Shown: positions 39,876 through 50,135 of the stretch, piece by piece
Layout of the letters: the number at the start of each line of letters is the position of its first letter
Numbering within the stretch: the first letter of the stretch is position 1
Assembly: GCF_028898845.1 (NCBI RefSeq)
Contig: NZ_CP118574.1
Coordinates: forward strand, 6,111,001-6,175,000
Reading direction: 5' to 3'
DNA length: 64,000 nt
Source of the DNA: Streptomyces sp. WZ-12
GTDB taxonomy: Bacteria; Actinomycetota; Actinomycetes; Streptomycetales; Streptomycetaceae
Notes under the pieces: model-generated
Told to the model about the DNA's origin: nothing
Databases searched by the model: none
What the model saw: the letters and a program-made list of their open reading frames with translations, nothing else
Made by a program: the position numbers and the translations under genes

Positions 39876-41963
39876 ATGGCGCAGGACACCAGCGCTCCGG
39901 CCGTTCCCGGTGAGGTGGACCGCTCCCGACGGACGGTCCTCGTCGCGATCGGCGCGCTGCTGCTCGGCTTGCTCATCGCGGCGCTCGACCAGACCATCGT
40001 CGCCACCGCGCTGCCCACCATCGTCAGCGACCTCGGCGGGCTGGACCACCTCTCCTGGGTGGTCACCGCCTACTTGTTGGCGTCGACGGCCGCCACGCCC
40101 CTGTGGGGCAAGTTGGGCGACCAGTACGGCCGCAAGAAGCTGTTCCAGGCCGCCATCGTGATCTTCCTGATCGGCTCGGTGCTCTGCGGCATCGCGCAGA
40201 ACATGGGGGAGTTGATCGCCTTCCGCGCCCTCCAGGGACTGGGCGGCGGCGGCCTGATCGTGCTGTCCATGGCGATCGTCGGGGACATCGTGCCGCCCCG
40301 TGAACGCGGCCGCTACCAGGGGCTGTTCGGCGCCGTCTTCGGCGGCACCAGCGTCCTGGGGCCGCTGCTCGGCGGCCTCTTCGTCGACCACCTGAGCTGG
40401 CGCTGGGTCTTCTACATCAACGTCCCCATCGGTGCCGTCGCGCTCGCCGTCATCGCCGCCGCGCTGCACATCCCGGCCCGCCGCACCCCGCACCGCATCG
40501 ACTACCTCGGCACCGCCCTGATCGCCGCGGTCGCCGCCTGCCTGGTCCTGATGACCTCGCTCGGCGGCGTCAGCTACCCCTGGGGCTCCTGGCAGACCGC
40601 GCTGCTCGCCGGGCTCGGCGTGGTGCTGCTCGCGGCCTTCGTGGTCGTCGAGCGCCGGGCCGCGGAACCCGTCATCCCGCTGCGGCTGTTCCGCCTGCGC
40701 ACCTTCAGCCTCTGCGCGGTCATCGGCTTCGTCATCGGCTTCGCGATGTTCGGTTCGATGACGTACCTGCCGACGTTCCTCCAGGTCGTGCAGCGGGTGT
40801 CGCCGACCATGTCCGGCGTGCACATGCTGCCGATGGTGTTCGGCATACTGCTGTCGTCCACCGGGTCCGGGCAGATCGTCTCCCGTACGGGCCGCTACAA
40901 GTTCTTCCCCGTGGCCGGCACCGCCGTGGTCACCCTCGGCCTGCTGCTGTTGCACCGGCTCGACCCGTCCAGCGGCGTCGTCCGGATGAGCATCTACTTC
41001 TTCGTCTTCGGTTTCGGGCTCGGCCTGGTCATGCAGGTGCTGGTGCTGATCGTGCAGAACGCCGTCCCCTACCGGGACTTGGGGGTGGCCACCTCCGGCG
41101 CCACCTTCTTCCGTTCCATCGGCGCCTCGTTCGGCGTCTCCATCTTCGGCACGATCTTCACGGGTAGGCTCGGCCCGCGGATCGCCGACGCCCTGGCCGG
41201 GCAGTCGCTCCCGCCCGGCGTGACGCCGGCGGCGATCGCCCAGGACCCGCGCACCGTCGGCCAGTTGCCGCCCGCGCAGGCCGCCGGCGTCCTCGGCGCC
41301 TACTCCAGCTCCATCACCGACGTCTTCCTCTACGCGGTCCCGGTCGTCCTGGTCGCCTTCGTGCTGGCCTGGTTCCTCAAGGAGGAGCCGCTGCGCGGCA
41401 GCGTCACCGCCCCCGACACCAGCGAGGTGCTCTGTTCCAACCCGGTGCAGCGGTCCTCCCGGGAGGAGGTCGCCCGCGCGCTGTCCAAACTGGGCAGCAT
41501 CGCGGGCCGCAAGGACATCTACGAGAAGATCACCGCCCGCGCCGGGCTGGACCTCAGGCCGGCCGCCAGTTGGTTGGTGCTGCGCATCCACCGCTACGGG
41601 TCGGTCGAGCCGGCCCTGCTCGCCGAACGCACCCGGGTGCCGCTCGGGGTGGTCACCGAGGGCGTCCGCCAGATCGAGGAGCGCGGGCTGGCCGAGCGCG
41701 AGGGGTTGATGCTGCTGCTCACCGACGACGGCCGGGAGGTCGCGGAGCGGCTCTCCCAGGCCCGTCAGGAGTCGCTGGCGGAGCTGCTGGGCGACTGGTG
41801 GACCAAGGACCGGCCCACCGACCTCACCGAACTCGTCCAGGAGCTCACGGCGGAGCTGTGCGGCTCGGACGAGGAGGAGCCGTACGACGGCGACGCCCGC
41901 CAGCCGGTGCCGCGGAACCCGAGCCGCGCGCGGTCGCCGCGGCCGCCGGACCTCACCAAATAG
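39876..41963 (+). CDS. DHA2-family MFS exporter fused to a C-terminal MarR-like winged helix
   Basis: A 695-residue protein. Residues 20-510 are a 14-helix EmrB/QacA exporter: [51 protein letters not shown] and [21 protein letters not shown] long soluble loop ([18 protein letters not shown] to [10 protein letters not shown]) sits before the last helix, as in related LfrA/Stp pumps. After the last helix ([14 protein letters not shown]) comes a cytoplasmic domain, about 540-660, with a winged-helix look: [38 protein letters not shown] and [14 protein letters not shown]. The fusion might sense substrate or gate the pump. ATG 39876 has GGGAGAAG. Its stop overlaps the convergent GNAT gene. Confidence 0.9.
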   Translation: MAQDTSAPAVPGEVDRSRRTVLVAIGALLLGLLIAALDQTIVATALPTIVSDLGGLDHLSWVVTAYLLASTAATPLWGKLGDQYGRKKLFQAAIVIFLIGSVLCGIAQNMGELIAFRALQGLGGGGLIVLSMAIVGDIVPPRERGRYQGLFGAVFGGTSVLGPLLGGLFVDHLSWRWVFYINVPIGAVALAVIAAALHIPARRTPHRIDYLGTALIAAVAACLVLMTSLGGVSYPWGSWQTALLAGLGVVLLAAFVVVERRAAEPVIPLRLFRLRTFSLCAVIGFVIGFAMFGSMTYLPTFLQVVQRVSPTMSGVHMLPMVFGILLSSTGSGQIVSRTGRYKFFPVAGTAVVTLGLLLLHRLDPSSGVVRMSIYFFVFGFGLGLVMQVLVLIVQNAVPYRDLGVATSGATFFRSIGASFGVSIFGTIFTGRLGPRIADALAGQSLPPGVTPAAIAQDPRTVGQLPPAQAAGVLGAYSSSITDVFLYAVPVVLVAFVLAWFLKEEPLRGSVTAPDTSEVLCSNPVQRSSREEVARALSKLGSIAGRKDIYEKITARAGLDLRPAASWLVLRIHRYGSVEPALLAERTRVPLGVVTEGVRQIEERGLAEREGLMLLLTDDGREVAERLSQARQESLAELLGDWWTKDRPTDLTELVQELTAELCGSDEEEPYDGDARQPVPRNPSRARSPRPPDLTK

Positions 41964-42516
41964 GCGGCGGCGCCGTCCCGTTGGGCGGCCCGCCGTCCGT
42001 CGCGGCCGTCAGCAGCTTCTCGAAGTAGACCTCGGCGTAAGGGTCGTCGAAGCGGTACGGGGTGATCTCCGCGTAGCCGTGCCGGCGGTAGAGGGCGACG
42101 GCCTCGGTGAGGTCCAGCCGGGTGTCCAGTCGGATGCGCCCGGCGCCCAGCCGCGCCGCGGTCGCCCCCGCGGCGCGCAGCAGCGCGTCCGCCGCGCCCC
42201 GCCCGCGGCTGCCGGGGCGCACGAACACCTGCTTCAGCTCGGCCGTCCCGGCGTCCAGCAGCCGCACCCCGGCGCACCCGGCGGGCTCCCCGTCGCGCCG
42301 CGCCACCAGCAACTCCCCGCGCGGCGGCGCCAGATCACCGAGCGGATACCCGGCGACGCCCTCGTCGATCTCCCGGGGCGTCGAGCGGCGCCCCTCGTGG
42401 AGCACGTAGTAGCGGTCGGCCACGTCGGTGTAGTACTCCCGCAGCAGCGCGCGCGCCACCGGCGAACCGGCCGGCTCGGCTTCGATCGTCCAGGGGTGGG
42501 TGGCGGAGTCGCGCAT
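41953..42516 (-). CDS. GNAT-family N-acetyltransferase
   Basis: A 187-residue acetyltransferase. The GNAT core is residues 60-170: [21 protein letters not shown], then motif [25 protein letters not shown] with the acetyl-CoA pyrophosphate loop R-G-x-G-x-A, and motif [19 protein letters not shown] short N-terminal segment (residues 1-55) precedes it. Substrate unknown. Its last codons overlap the end of the MFS pump by 11 bases in convergent orientation. ATG 42516. Confidence 0.88.
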   Translation of the reverse strand: MRDSATHPWTIEAEPAGSPVARALLREYYTDVADRYYVLHEGRRSTPREIDEGVAGYPLGDLAPPRGELLVARRDGEPAGCAGVRLLDAGTAELKQVFVRPGSRGRGAADALLRAAGATAARLGAGRIRLDTRLDLTEAVALYRRHGYAEITPYRFDDPYAEVYFEKLLTAATDGGPPNGTAPPPIW

Positions 42517-42596
42517 GGCGCCATTCTCCCGGCGCCGGGGCGGCGATCCGCAAGCGCATTTCCCGGTGGGCCGGCGCGCCGGTGCGGCCTCCCAAC

Positions 42597-42640
42597 GCCG
42601 CGGCCGGCCCCCGGAGTTGCTTCCGGGGGCCGGCCGCGGC
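42597..42640 (-). terminator. Terminator after the monooxygenase-like gene
   Basis: A perfect 18-bp stem (42597-42614 with 42623-42640) and an eight-base loop lie 16 bases beyond the minus-strand stop at 42656. Confidence 0.9.
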
Positions 42641-42655
42641 ATACGGGAGGGGAGC

Positions 42656-42985
42656 TCAGGCGCTCTTGGGCGCCGCCTGCTGCACGACCTCGAAGGACCA
42701 CAGCGTCGAGCCGCTCGCGGCCGGCTTGGGGCGCTCGCCGCCCTCGCCGCCGTGCTGGTGGGCGGCCTTCATCGGGCCCTCCATCCACGCCTGGAACGAC
42801 TCCTCGTCGCGCCACCGGGTGTAGACGAGGTACTGGTCGGTGCCCTCGACGGGGCGCAGCAGCTCGAACCACTCGAAGCCGTCCGCGGAGTCCACCGTCC
42901 CGGCACGGGAGGCGAAGCGCTTCTCCAGGACCTCCCGCTGTTCGGCGGGGACGGTCAGCACATTGATCTTGACGATGCTGGGCAC
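42656..42985 (-). CDS. Antibiotic biosynthesis monooxygenase (ABM) domain protein
   Basis: A 109-residue ferredoxin-like ABM-fold protein. Signs are IVKINVLTVPAEQREVLEKR, FASRAGTVDSADGFEWFELL and YLVYTRWRDEESFQAWMEG followed by a His (KAAHQHGG). This fold includes cofactorless quinone monooxygenases and IsdG/MhuD haem-degrading enzymes; the R-W-x-x-E-x-F-x-x-W segment is the most typical part. No Asn/Trp/His haem triad can be assigned with confidence. GTG 42985 with GAAAGGTG upstream. Single gene. Confidence 0.85.
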   Translation of the reverse strand: MPSIVKINVLTVPAEQREVLEKRFASRAGTVDSADGFEWFELLRPVEGTDQYLVYTRWRDEESFQAWMEGPMKAAHQHGGEGGERPKPAASGSTLWSFEVVQQAAPKSA

Positions 42986-43180
42986 ATGACACCTTTCACA
43001 AACCGGACGCCTCACCGGCGCCGTAATCGACCGGGTGCGTGCAGTCTCCTACATCGGCCGGTCAAGGCGTCGTGAGGACGGCTCCCGGGCCGGCCGGGCG
43101 CCCCAACGGGCGCGGCGCGGGCCGCTGGTCACGGCGAGGGGTGACCGGGGCGTCCGGGGGAGGGCCGGAGGGAACGCGAA

Positions 43181-43224
43181 ACGGCCGGGCGCCGGGACCT
43201 TCAAAGGTCCCGGCGCCCGGCCGT
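43181..43224 (-). terminator. Terminator after the MHS transporter gene
   Basis: A perfect inverted repeat of 21 bp (43181-43201 and 43204-43224) with almost no unpaired loop, 21 bases beyond the stop on the minus strand. In RNA the innermost pairs will open to a small loop. Confidence 0.92.
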
Positions 43225-43244
43225 CGTGCAAGACGTGGAGCGGG

Positions 43245-44723
43245 TCAGCGGGCCGCGGCGGTGCCGGTCAGCCGGCGGGCCTCGGCCTCGGTCTCCACCG
43301 CCGGCGGGGAACCGGGCAGCGGCTTGCCGGCGCTCTCGGACATCAGCAGGACCGCGATGCCGCCGATCACGGCGGCCGCCATCATGTAGTAGGCGGGCAT
43401 CATCTTGTTGCCGGTCGCGCCGATGAGGGCGGTGACCACCAGCGGCGTGGTGCCGCCGAAGATCGAGACCGAGAGGTTGAAGCCGATCGACAGCGAGCCG
43501 TAGCGCACCTTGGTCGGGAAGAGCGCGGGCAGCGCCGAGGGCATCGAGGCGGTGAAGCACACCAGCAGCAGGCCGAGCGCGCCGAGGCCGAGCGCGATGG
43601 CGGCCAGCGAGCCCTGCCGGATCAGCAGCAGTGCCGGCACCGACAGCACCAGGAAGCCCACGCAGCCGGCGCCGATCACCGGGCGGCGGCCGAACCGGTC
43701 GGACAGCTTGCCCACGAACGGCTGGACGCACATCATCGCGACCATGACGCCCAGGATCACCAACAGGCCGTGCGTCTCGTCGTACTTCAGCTCCGAGGTG
43801 AGGTAACTCGGCATGTACGACAGCAACATGTAGTCGGTGACGTTGAAGACCAGGACCAGGCCGACGCAGAGCAGCATCGCGCGCCACTGGCCGAAGATCA
43901 TCTCGCGGATGCCGATCTTCTTCTCGGCCTGGCGGCGCTCCTTCTCCTTGGCGTGCGCCTCCTTCTCCAACTGGGCGAAGGCCGGGGTCTCTTCGAGCCG
44001 CATCCGCAGGTACAGGCCGATGAGGCCCATCGGGCCGGCGATCAGGAACGGGATCCGCCAACCCCAGGAGTGCAGGTCGTCGGTGGACAGCAGCGCGGTC
44101 ATCAGCGTGACCAGGCCGGCGCCGCCGACGTAGCCGGCGAGGGTGCCGAACTCCAGCCAGCTACCGAGGAATCCGCGCTTCTTGTCCGGCGCGTACTCGG
44201 CGATGAAGGTGGAGGCGCCGCCGTACTCGCCGCCGGTGGAGAAGCCCTGCACCAGGCGGGCGACGAGCAGCAGGATCGGCGCGCCGACGCCGATCGCGTC
44301 GTACGAGGGGATCAGGCCGATGGCGAAGGTCCCGACGGCCATCATGATCATGGTGATGGCGAGGACCTTCTGGCGGCCTATGCGGTCGCCGAGCGGGCCG
44401 AAGAACATCCCGCCGATCGGGCGCACCAGGAAGGCCGCGGCGAAGGCGCCGAAGGTCGACAGCAACTGCGTGGTCGAGTTCCCGGACGCGAAGAAGACGT
44501 GGCCCAGGGTGACCGCGAGGTAGCTGTAGACGCCGAAGTCGAACCACTCCATCGCATTGCCGAGGGCCGCCGCCGACACCGCGCGCTTCACCATCGCGGG
44601 GTCGACGACGGTGACCTCGCCCGGTGCCTGCTGGGGTGCCTCCTGCTGGGGCGGGGAGGCCGCGTCGGCCTTCTTGCCGACGCCGGTAGGGGACCCGGGT
44701 GCGAGGGGGGACTGCGTCGGCAC
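43245..44723 (-). CDS. MHS-family MFS symporter (ProP/ShiA-like)
   Basis: A 492-residue metabolite:proton symporter with 12 helices. MHS signs are AALGNAMEWFDFGVYSYLAV in helix 1, RPIGGMFFGPLGDRIGRQK between helices 2 and 3, ARLVQGFSTGGEYGGASTFI with the conserved G-G-E-Y-G-G, and GKLSDRFGRRPV after helix 8. Family members carry proline/betaine, citrate, alpha-ketoglutarate or shikimate, and closeness to ProP is suggested by the order of these blocks. The C-terminal coiled coil of osmosensing ProP is absent, so compatible-solute sensing is not implied. GTG 44723. Confidence 0.88.
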   Translation of the reverse strand: MPTQSPLAPGSPTGVGKKADAASPPQQEAPQQAPGEVTVVDPAMVKRAVSAAALGNAMEWFDFGVYSYLAVTLGHVFFASGNSTTQLLSTFGAFAAAFLVRPIGGMFFGPLGDRIGRQKVLAITMIMMAVGTFAIGLIPSYDAIGVGAPILLLVARLVQGFSTGGEYGGASTFIAEYAPDKKRGFLGSWLEFGTLAGYVGGAGLVTLMTALLSTDDLHSWGWRIPFLIAGPMGLIGLYLRMRLEETPAFAQLEKEAHAKEKERRQAEKKIGIREMIFGQWRAMLLCVGLVLVFNVTDYMLLSYMPSYLTSELKYDETHGLLVILGVMVAMMCVQPFVGKLSDRFGRRPVIGAGCVGFLVLSVPALLLIRQGSLAAIALGLGALGLLLVCFTASMPSALPALFPTKVRYGSLSIGFNLSVSIFGGTTPLVVTALIGATGNKMMPAYYMMAAAVIGGIAVLLMSESAGKPLPGSPPAVETEAEARRLTGTAAAR

Positions 44724-45124
44724 GTGTTCGCTCGCCTGCGCTCTCTGGGACGACTACAAGGACTGCCCCGCCATGGCCTGACGGCGCAAAGGACGACCAT
44801 ACGGGCAGACCGGGTCATCACGGACAGTGCGCGATCGAATGCGCAGCCACTCGCCTACCCGCTCCCCGCTGGGTAAACGTGCATCCGCTAACTTTTTTTA
44901 CGGGGGTCGGTCTGTGATCCATGTCGCGGGGATTGGCTGCAACCAGGGCGTCATCGTGGCGTGGGTCACACGGAATTGGGGGTTCCGGGGCGTGTTCGTG
45001 GCTTCGCATACGGGAACGGCGCGGCGGTGCGGGAGGCACCACCGCGCCGGGGGATCGTCGCGTTCCTCCAGGATCGGCGAGCGGACAGCGCCCCGCCAGT
45101 CGGGCAGACGCGTCGGTGCCCGCC
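44724..45124. other. Intergenic region upstream of the MHS transporter
   Basis: About 400 bases without a supported gene. It contains the terminator of the CU044_5270 gene (45017-45049) and a T7 run near 44893-44900 within otherwise GC-rich DNA. The MHS promoter is probably in the AT-richer part 44870-44970. Confidence 0.45.
45017..45049 (-). terminator. Terminator after the CU044_5270-family gene
   Basis: CGGCGCGGCGGTGC (45017-45030) pairs with GCACCACCGCGCCG (45036-45049) with one mismatch and a five-base loop, 76 bases past the stop. Confidence 0.65.
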
Positions 45125-46165
45125 CTACGGGATCCACGCCTCGTAGGACATCACCTCTCCCGCGGTGATCCGGAAGTCGGGCAGGTTCTCGGTGAAGGTG
45201 ATCTCCGTGCCGAGGAGTTGGCCGGTGCGCGGATCGAAGATCACCATCTGGCGGGTGGCGTCCGCGGCGTCGGTGGCGCCGTCCATGCCGTCGTGCACGA
45301 ACGCCAGCCCGCGCCGGCCCAGGCGGTCGGTGACCGCGCCGGCCGGCCGCAGGCCCCCGGTGTCCGCCAACACCCGCACGATCGCGGCGGACTCCCGCGG
45401 CCCCGGCGTCCACTCCTGACGGAACGCGGACAGCGCCATCAGCAGCCGCGGCACGGCCGCCGTGCTCTTGTCGTCGGTGCCGGCCGCGCCGTACAGCGAA
45501 GTCAGCAGCGCGCGCAGCGCCTTGGGGTCGGTGGGCGGCCTCGTCCGGGCGGCCAGGCCGTCGTGGCCCGCGCCGGAGCCGGGCGGATAGGTCGCGCGGT
45601 GCAGCACCTTCCCGTCGCTGACCGTCCGCCAGTGGCCGCCGGCGTCCTCGTGGATGACCGGCCGACCCGGGTGCAACGGGTCGGTGGCGACGACCAGTTC
45701 GGAGCCGCTGCCGTCGGCGTTCCACCGGGTGATCCGCTCCTCCGGCACGGTCACCGGGGGCGTCGTGTCCGGGCCGGTCCCCATGGACAGGCTCCAGCTC
45801 TGCAGATGGCTGCCGCGCCGCGGCCCGTCCCCGGGGCCGGCGGCCCCGGCCCGCTCCTCGGCGAGGCGGGCCAGCGCGTCCAACGAGGGGGCCGCGCCGC
45901 CCGCGCGGGGGACCAGTGCCGCCGGCGCCGCGACGGCCCGACCGCTGCCGGCATCGGTGAACAGGAAGGCGAGCGCCGCGACCAGCGCCAGCACCGCCGC
46001 CTCGGCGCGCAGCACCAGGCGCCGCCGGGCCCGCCGGGTGCGGGCGCCGTGCAGCAGCCGGTTCAGCGCGCGCTCCGCGGTGGCGTCCAACGGGCGGTCC
46101 CGCCACCGCCCTTCGCCGGCCGGCACCGGGTTCGCCGCGCGCAGCAGCTCAAGTTCCTCACTCAT
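45125..46165 (-). CDS. CU044_5270-family membrane protein, companion of the ECF sigma factor
   Basis: A 346-residue single-pass protein. Residues 1-50 are cytoplasmic ([18 protein letters not shown], a stretch seen in all family members), residues 52-70 form a helix ([16 protein letters not shown]), and about 270 residues lie outside ([45 protein letters not shown]). The family is nearly always encoded directly after an ECF sigma factor, so it is presumably the signal receiver or anti-sigma-like partner, although it lacks a zinc anti-sigma motif. Its start overlaps the sigma gene by eight bases. ATG 46165. Confidence 0.85.
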   Translation of the reverse strand: MSEELELLRAANPVPAGEGRWRDRPLDATAERALNRLLHGARTRRARRRLVLRAEAAVLALVAALAFLFTDAGSGRAVAAPAALVPRAGGAAPSLDALARLAEERAGAAGPGDGPRRGSHLQSWSLSMGTGPDTTPPVTVPEERITRWNADGSGSELVVATDPLHPGRPVIHEDAGGHWRTVSDGKVLHRATYPPGSGAGHDGLAARTRPPTDPKALRALLTSLYGAAGTDDKSTAAVPRLLMALSAFRQEWTPGPRESAAIVRVLADTGGLRPAGAVTDRLGRRGLAFVHDGMDGATDAADATRQMVIFDPRTGQLLGTEITFTENLPDFRITAGEVMSYEAWIP

Positions 46166-46697
46166 GACCGTCGCCTCCTCCTGGTACGGACACCGCGGTC
46201 CGGGTGCGGTCGATCTCCGCGCGAAGGCGGCGCCGGGCCCGGTGCAGCCGCATGGCCGCCGCGCTCCGGCCGCAGCCGAGGGCCACCGCCAGCTCCTCCA
46301 CGCCCAGTTCCTCCCAGGCCGTCAGCCGCAACACCTCCTGGTCGGCGGCCGAGAGCCGGTCCAGCGCCTCGTGCACCCAGGAACCGGGCCGCTCGGTGTC
46401 CGGGCTCGCCACCGTCTGCCGGCCGTGCGCCGCCTCGTGGTTGCCCAGCCGGTGCAGCAGCCGCCGGTAACGGCCCATCCCGCGCACCGTATTGGCCAGG
46501 CAGTTCCGGGCCACCCCGTACAGCCAGGGCAGCGGCGGATCGGGCAGCTCGGCCCGCCGCCGCCAGGCTATGGAGAAGACGTCCGCCACCACCTCCTCGA
46601 CCTCGTGTGCCGGGGCGTCCAACCGCCGCGCCACGAAGCGGCTGACCGCCCAGTAGTGCGCGCGATAGGCCGCGGCGAAGGCGTCGTCCGTGCTCAT
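46158..46697 (-). CDS. ECF-type RNA polymerase sigma factor
   Basis: A 179-residue group IV sigma factor. Region 2 is [20 protein letters not shown] and [20 protein letters not shown] followed by [17 protein letters not shown], the usual core-binding and -10 recognition block. Region 4 is [22 protein letters not shown] and [20 protein letters not shown], the -35 HTH. The two regions are joined by a short linker, as in ECF factors. It is translated in an overlap with the CU044_5270 gene and diverges from the oxidase gene 117 bp away, a reasonable candidate target. ATG 46697. Confidence 0.92.
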   Translation of the reverse strand: MSTDDAFAAAYRAHYWAVSRFVARRLDAPAHEVEEVVADVFSIAWRRRAELPDPPLPWLYGVARNCLANTVRGMGRYRRLLHRLGNHEAAHGRQTVASPDTERPGSWVHEALDRLSAADQEVLRLTAWEELGVEELAVALGCGRSAAAMRLHRARRRLRAEIDRTRTAVSVPGGGDGHE

Positions 46698-46814
46698 GAA
46701 CCCCCTGTGTCCGGCAACGCCCCGATCTTCACACCCCACCCACGTGACCCATCCCACCCGCCCCACCGGCCCGCCGGCAGTGACGATCCACGGGCCGCCG
46801 GACACCAACGGAGC

Positions 46815-48488
46815 ATGAAGCTCCCCGCAATGTCGTCCCCGGCGACCGGGCCCGCGGCGCGGCGGCCCGCCGCCGCCCGGCCCGCCGCGCCGCGGAACCC
46901 GGTGAAGTGGTTGACGACCACCGACCACAAGACCATCGGCACGCTCTACCTGGTCACCGCCTTCGCCTTCTTCTGCGTCGGCGGTCTGCTGGCCCTGCTG
47001 ATGCGCGCCGAACTGGCCCGGCCCGGCCACCAGTTGATGTCGAACGAGCAGTTCAACCAGGCGTTCACGATGCACGGCACGATCATGCTGCTGATGTTCG
47101 CGACGCCGCTGTTCGCCGGCTTCGCGAACTGGATCATGCCGCTGCAGATCGGCGCGCCCGACGTCGCCTTCCCCCGGCTGAACATGCTCGCCTACTGGTT
47201 CTACCTCTTCGGCTCGCTGATCGCGGTCGCCGGCTTCCTCACGCCCCAAGGGGCCGCGGACTTCGGCTGGTTCGGGTACGTGCCGCTCTCCGACGCGGTC
47301 CACTCCCCGGGGGCCGGCGCCGACATGTGGATCATGGGGTTGGCGTTCTCCGGCTTCGGCACGATCCTCGGCGCGGTCAACTTCATCACCACCATCATCT
47401 GCATGCGCGCCCCCGGCATGACGATGTTCCGGATGCCGATCTTCACCTGGAACGTGCTGTTGACCGGCGTGCTGGTGCTGTTGGCCTTTCCGGTGCTGGC
47501 CGCCGCGCTGTTCGCCCTGGAGGCGGACCGCAAATTCGGTGCGCATGTCTTCGACGCGGCCAATGGCGGCGCCTTGCTCTGGCAACACCTCTTCTGGTTC
47601 TTCGGCCATCCAGAGGTGTACATCATCGCCCTGCCGTTCTTCGGCATCATTTCCGAGGTCATTCCGGTCTTCTCCCGGAAGCCGATGTTCGGTTACGTCG
47701 GCCTGATCGCCGCGACGATTTCCATCGCCGGCCTCTCGGTGACGGTGTGGGCGCACCACATGTACGTCACCGGCGGCGTGCTGCTCCCCTTCTTCTCCTT
47801 CATGACGTTCCTCATCGCCGTCCCCACCGGGGTGAAGTTCTTCAACTGGATCGGCACGATGTGGAAGGGCTCGCTCTCCTTCGAGACGCCGATGCTCTGG
47901 GCCATCGGCTTCCTGATCACCTTCGTCTTCGGCGGGTTGACCGGCGTGATCCTGGCGTCGCCGCCGATGGACTTCCACATTTCCGACTCGTACTTCGTGG
48001 TGGCCCACTTCCACTACGTGGTCTTCGGCACCGTCGTCTTCGCGATGTTCGCCGGATTCCACTTCTGGTGGCCGAAGTTCACCGGCAAGATGCTCGACGA
48101 GCGCCTCGGGAAAATCACCTTCTGGACGCTGTTCATCGGCTTCCACGGCACGTTCCTGGTCCAGCACTGGCTGGGCGCCGAGGGCATGATGCGCCGCATT
48201 CCCGACTATCTCGCCGCCGACGGATTCACCACCCTGAACACCGTCTCGTCCATCTTCTCGTTCCTGCTCGGCATGTCGATCCTGCCGTTCCTCTACAACA
48301 TCTGGAAGACCGCCAAATACGGCGAGAAGATCGAGGTGGACGACCCCTGGGGCTACGGCCGTTCGCTGGAGTGGGCCACCTCCTGCCCGCCCCCGCGGCA
48401 CAACTTCCGCAGCCTGCCACGCATCCGTACCGAATCCCCGGCGTTCGACCTGCACCACCCGGACATCGCGGCCGCGATCGAGGCATGA
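46815..48488 (+). CDS. ctaD: Cytochrome c oxidase subunit I, stand-alone copy
   Basis: A 557-residue haem-copper oxidase subunit I with 12 helices. All metal ligands are present: haem a His in [13 protein letters not shown], CuB His and cross-linked Tyr in [13 protein letters not shown], the CuB His pair in [11 protein letters not shown], and the haem a3 and a His in [11 protein letters not shown]. It is therefore a full aa3-type catalytic subunit. No subunit II, III or cytochrome bc gene is adjacent, so this is a paralogue outside the main ctaCDFE locus, perhaps swapped in under particular conditions. Start is uncertain: ATG 46815 has GGAG only one base before; ATG 46830 (MSSPATG) is an option. 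The sigma/CU044_5270 pair diverges from it. Confidence 0.93.
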   Translation: MKLPAMSSPATGPAARRPAAARPAAPRNPVKWLTTTDHKTIGTLYLVTAFAFFCVGGLLALLMRAELARPGHQLMSNEQFNQAFTMHGTIMLLMFATPLFAGFANWIMPLQIGAPDVAFPRLNMLAYWFYLFGSLIAVAGFLTPQGAADFGWFGYVPLSDAVHSPGAGADMWIMGLAFSGFGTILGAVNFITTIICMRAPGMTMFRMPIFTWNVLLTGVLVLLAFPVLAAALFALEADRKFGAHVFDAANGGALLWQHLFWFFGHPEVYIIALPFFGIISEVIPVFSRKPMFGYVGLIAATISIAGLSVTVWAHHMYVTGGVLLPFFSFMTFLIAVPTGVKFFNWIGTMWKGSLSFETPMLWAIGFLITFVFGGLTGVILASPPMDFHISDSYFVVAHFHYVVFGTVVFAMFAGFHFWWPKFTGKMLDERLGKITFWTLFIGFHGTFLVQHWLGAEGMMRRIPDYLAADGFTTLNTVSSIFSFLLGMSILPFLYNIWKTAKYGEKIEVDDPWGYGRSLEWATSCPPPRHNFRSLPRIRTESPAFDLHHPDIAAAIEA

Positions 48489-48496
48489 GGGGTCCC

Positions 48497-48871
48497 ATGA
48501 ACGACGAGACCGGCGCGGGCGGGGACGTCCGGATGGCCGAGGCGATCAACGAGATCGAGGGCTTCCTGCTGTGGGAGGCGGAGCGGGAACGGGCCCGCAC
48601 GCGGGCGGCGGAGTTCTGCGCCCGGCTGCCCTGGCTCACCACCGCCCAACGGGAGGACGTCGCCGCCCACTACTGCCGCGAGCAGCACGAGACCACCCGC
48701 TCCTACCTGGAGCGCGTCGCGGCCCGCAGCGCCGCACTGCGGGCCGAATACGAGGTCGCCTACCGCACGGTGCGCCGCCGGATGGTGGTCGCGCTGCTCG
48801 GCATCGGCGTGCTGGAGGTGCTCGCCCTGGCGGTGCTCACCCTCACCGGTAACGCACCCGGAGTTCCTTGA
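48497..48871 (+). CDS. Small single-pass membrane protein encoded after ctaD
   Basis: A 124-residue protein I do not recognise by name. Residues 1-95 are helical and charged (INEIEGFLLWEAERERARTR, LTTAQREDVAAHYCREQ and LERVAARSAALRAEYE), and one C-terminal helix (RRRMVVALLGIGVLEVLALAVLTL, about 95-118) would anchor it. It starts eight bases after the ctaD stop and is certainly cotranscribed. A role as an accessory subunit or assembly factor of this oxidase is a reasonable inference. Its end overlaps the convergent P450 gene by 29 bases. ATG 48497, with GAGGGG five bases before. Confidence 0.8.
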   Translation: MNDETGAGGDVRMAEAINEIEGFLLWEAERERARTRAAEFCARLPWLTTAQREDVAAHYCREQHETTRSYLERVAARSAALRAEYEVAYRTVRRRMVVALLGIGVLEVLALAVLTLTGNAPGVP

Positions 48872-50075
48872 CCCCGTTGAGCCAGGCGGAGCGCAGTCGT
48901 CGCGGGTCGCCGGCCAGGGAGATCCCGGGCACGGCGTCCGCGAGGGCGTTGAAGATCAGGTCGATCTCCAGGACGGCGAGGGACTTGCCGAGGCAGAAGT
49001 GCGGTCCGCCGCCGCCGAAGCCCAGGTGCGGGTTGGGGTCGCGGGTGATGTCGAAGACCTCGGGGTGGTCGAAGACGTCCGGGTCGTGGTTGGCGGAGGA
49101 GTAGAAGATCCCCACCCGCTGGCCCTTCTTGATGCGCGCGCCGCCCAGTTCGGTGTCCTGGGTGGCGGTGCGCTGGAAGGAGACCACCGGGGTCGCCCAG
49201 CGCACGATCTCCTCGGCGGCGGTCGCCGGGCGCTCGCGCTGGTAGAGCTCCCACTGTTCGGGGTGGGTGAGGAAGGCGTGCATGCCGTGGGTGATGGCGT
49301 TGCGGGTGGTCTCGTTGCCGGCCACCGCCAGCAGCAGCACGAAGAACCCGAACTCGTCGGAGCCGAGGTTGCCCTCGTGCTCGGCGGCCACCAGCCGGCT
49401 GACGATGTCCTTGGCCGGACACTCCTTGCGGGCCGCGGCGAGGTTCATCGCGTACCCGATCAGCTCCATCGCCGCGTTGGCGCCGACCTCCTCGGTGATG
49501 GCCAACTCCGGGTCGTCGTAGGCGATCATCTTGTTCGACCAGTCGAAGATCCGGGCTCGGTCCTCCTGTGGGATGCCGATGAGCTCGGCGATCGCCTGGA
49601 GGGGGAGTTCGCAGGCGACGTCGGTGACGAAGTTGCCGGTCTCCTTGTTCCGGGCCTCCTCGACGATGTGCTCGGCCCGTCGGCGGAGGGCGTCCGCAAG
49701 GGCGCGGACGGCCCGCGGGGTGAAGCCGCGCTGCACGATCTGCCGGACCCGGGTGTGCTCGGGCGGGTCCATGTTCAGCATGATCAGTTTCTGGACCTCG
49801 ATCTGGTCGCGGGAGATGGCCTGATTGAAGCGGATGATCGAGGTGTTGAGGTTGGCCGAGAAGACCTCCGGTGTGGTGGAGACCTCCTTGACGTCCTGGT
49901 GGCGGGTGACGACCCAGTAGCCGTCGTCGCCGAAGCCGGCGATGCCGTGCGGTTGGGCGTTCCACCACACCGGTGCGGTCCGGCGCAGCCGTGCGAACTC
50001 CGGGAGCGGGACCCGGGACTGGTAGACGTCGGGGTCCGTGAAGTCGAACCCATCGGGCAGCGCGGGGCAGTGCAT
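48843..50075 (-). CDS. cyp125: Cytochrome P450, CYP125-type steroid C26-hydroxylase
   Basis: A 410-residue soluble P450. It matches mycobacterial CYP125, the cholesterol/cholestenone side-chain C26(27) hydroxylase, through long conserved blocks: FDFTDPDVYQSRVPLPEFA, EVQKLIMLNMDPPEHTRVR, CELPLQAIAELIGIPQEDRA, the I-helix LAVAGNETTRNAITHGM (acid-alcohol pair Glu-Thr), EEIVRWATPVVSFQRTA (ExxR nearby) and the haem loop HLGFGGGGPHFCLGKSLA with the Cys ligand near residue 355. It is divergent from a FadA5-like thiolase, as in Mycobacterium tuberculosis Rv3545c-Rv3546. A KstR-type operator and a second palindrome lie between. ATG 50075 has AGGAG eight bases before; TTG 50093 is less likely. Confidence 0.92.
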   Translation of the reverse strand: MHCPALPDGFDFTDPDVYQSRVPLPEFARLRRTAPVWWNAQPHGIAGFGDDGYWVVTRHQDVKEVSTTPEVFSANLNTSIIRFNQAISRDQIEVQKLIMLNMDPPEHTRVRQIVQRGFTPRAVRALADALRRRAEHIVEEARNKETGNFVTDVACELPLQAIAELIGIPQEDRARIFDWSNKMIAYDDPELAITEEVGANAAMELIGYAMNLAAARKECPAKDIVSRLVAAEHEGNLGSDEFGFFVLLLAVAGNETTRNAITHGMHAFLTHPEQWELYQRERPATAAEEIVRWATPVVSFQRTATQDTELGGARIKKGQRVGIFYSSANHDPDVFDHPEVFDITRDPNPHLGFGGGGPHFCLGKSLAVLEIDLIFNALADAVPGISLAGDPRRLRSAWLNGVKELRVRYR

Positions 50076-50135
50076 CGGCGACTCCTGGTCCAACGACGGC
50101 TTATCACCCTGACGACACCGCCACCCGACACCTTC

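Noticed and set aside
44893..44900. T-run as an intrinsic terminator tail
   Set aside because: No stable hairpin precedes it in either direction; more likely part of an AT-richer promoter region.
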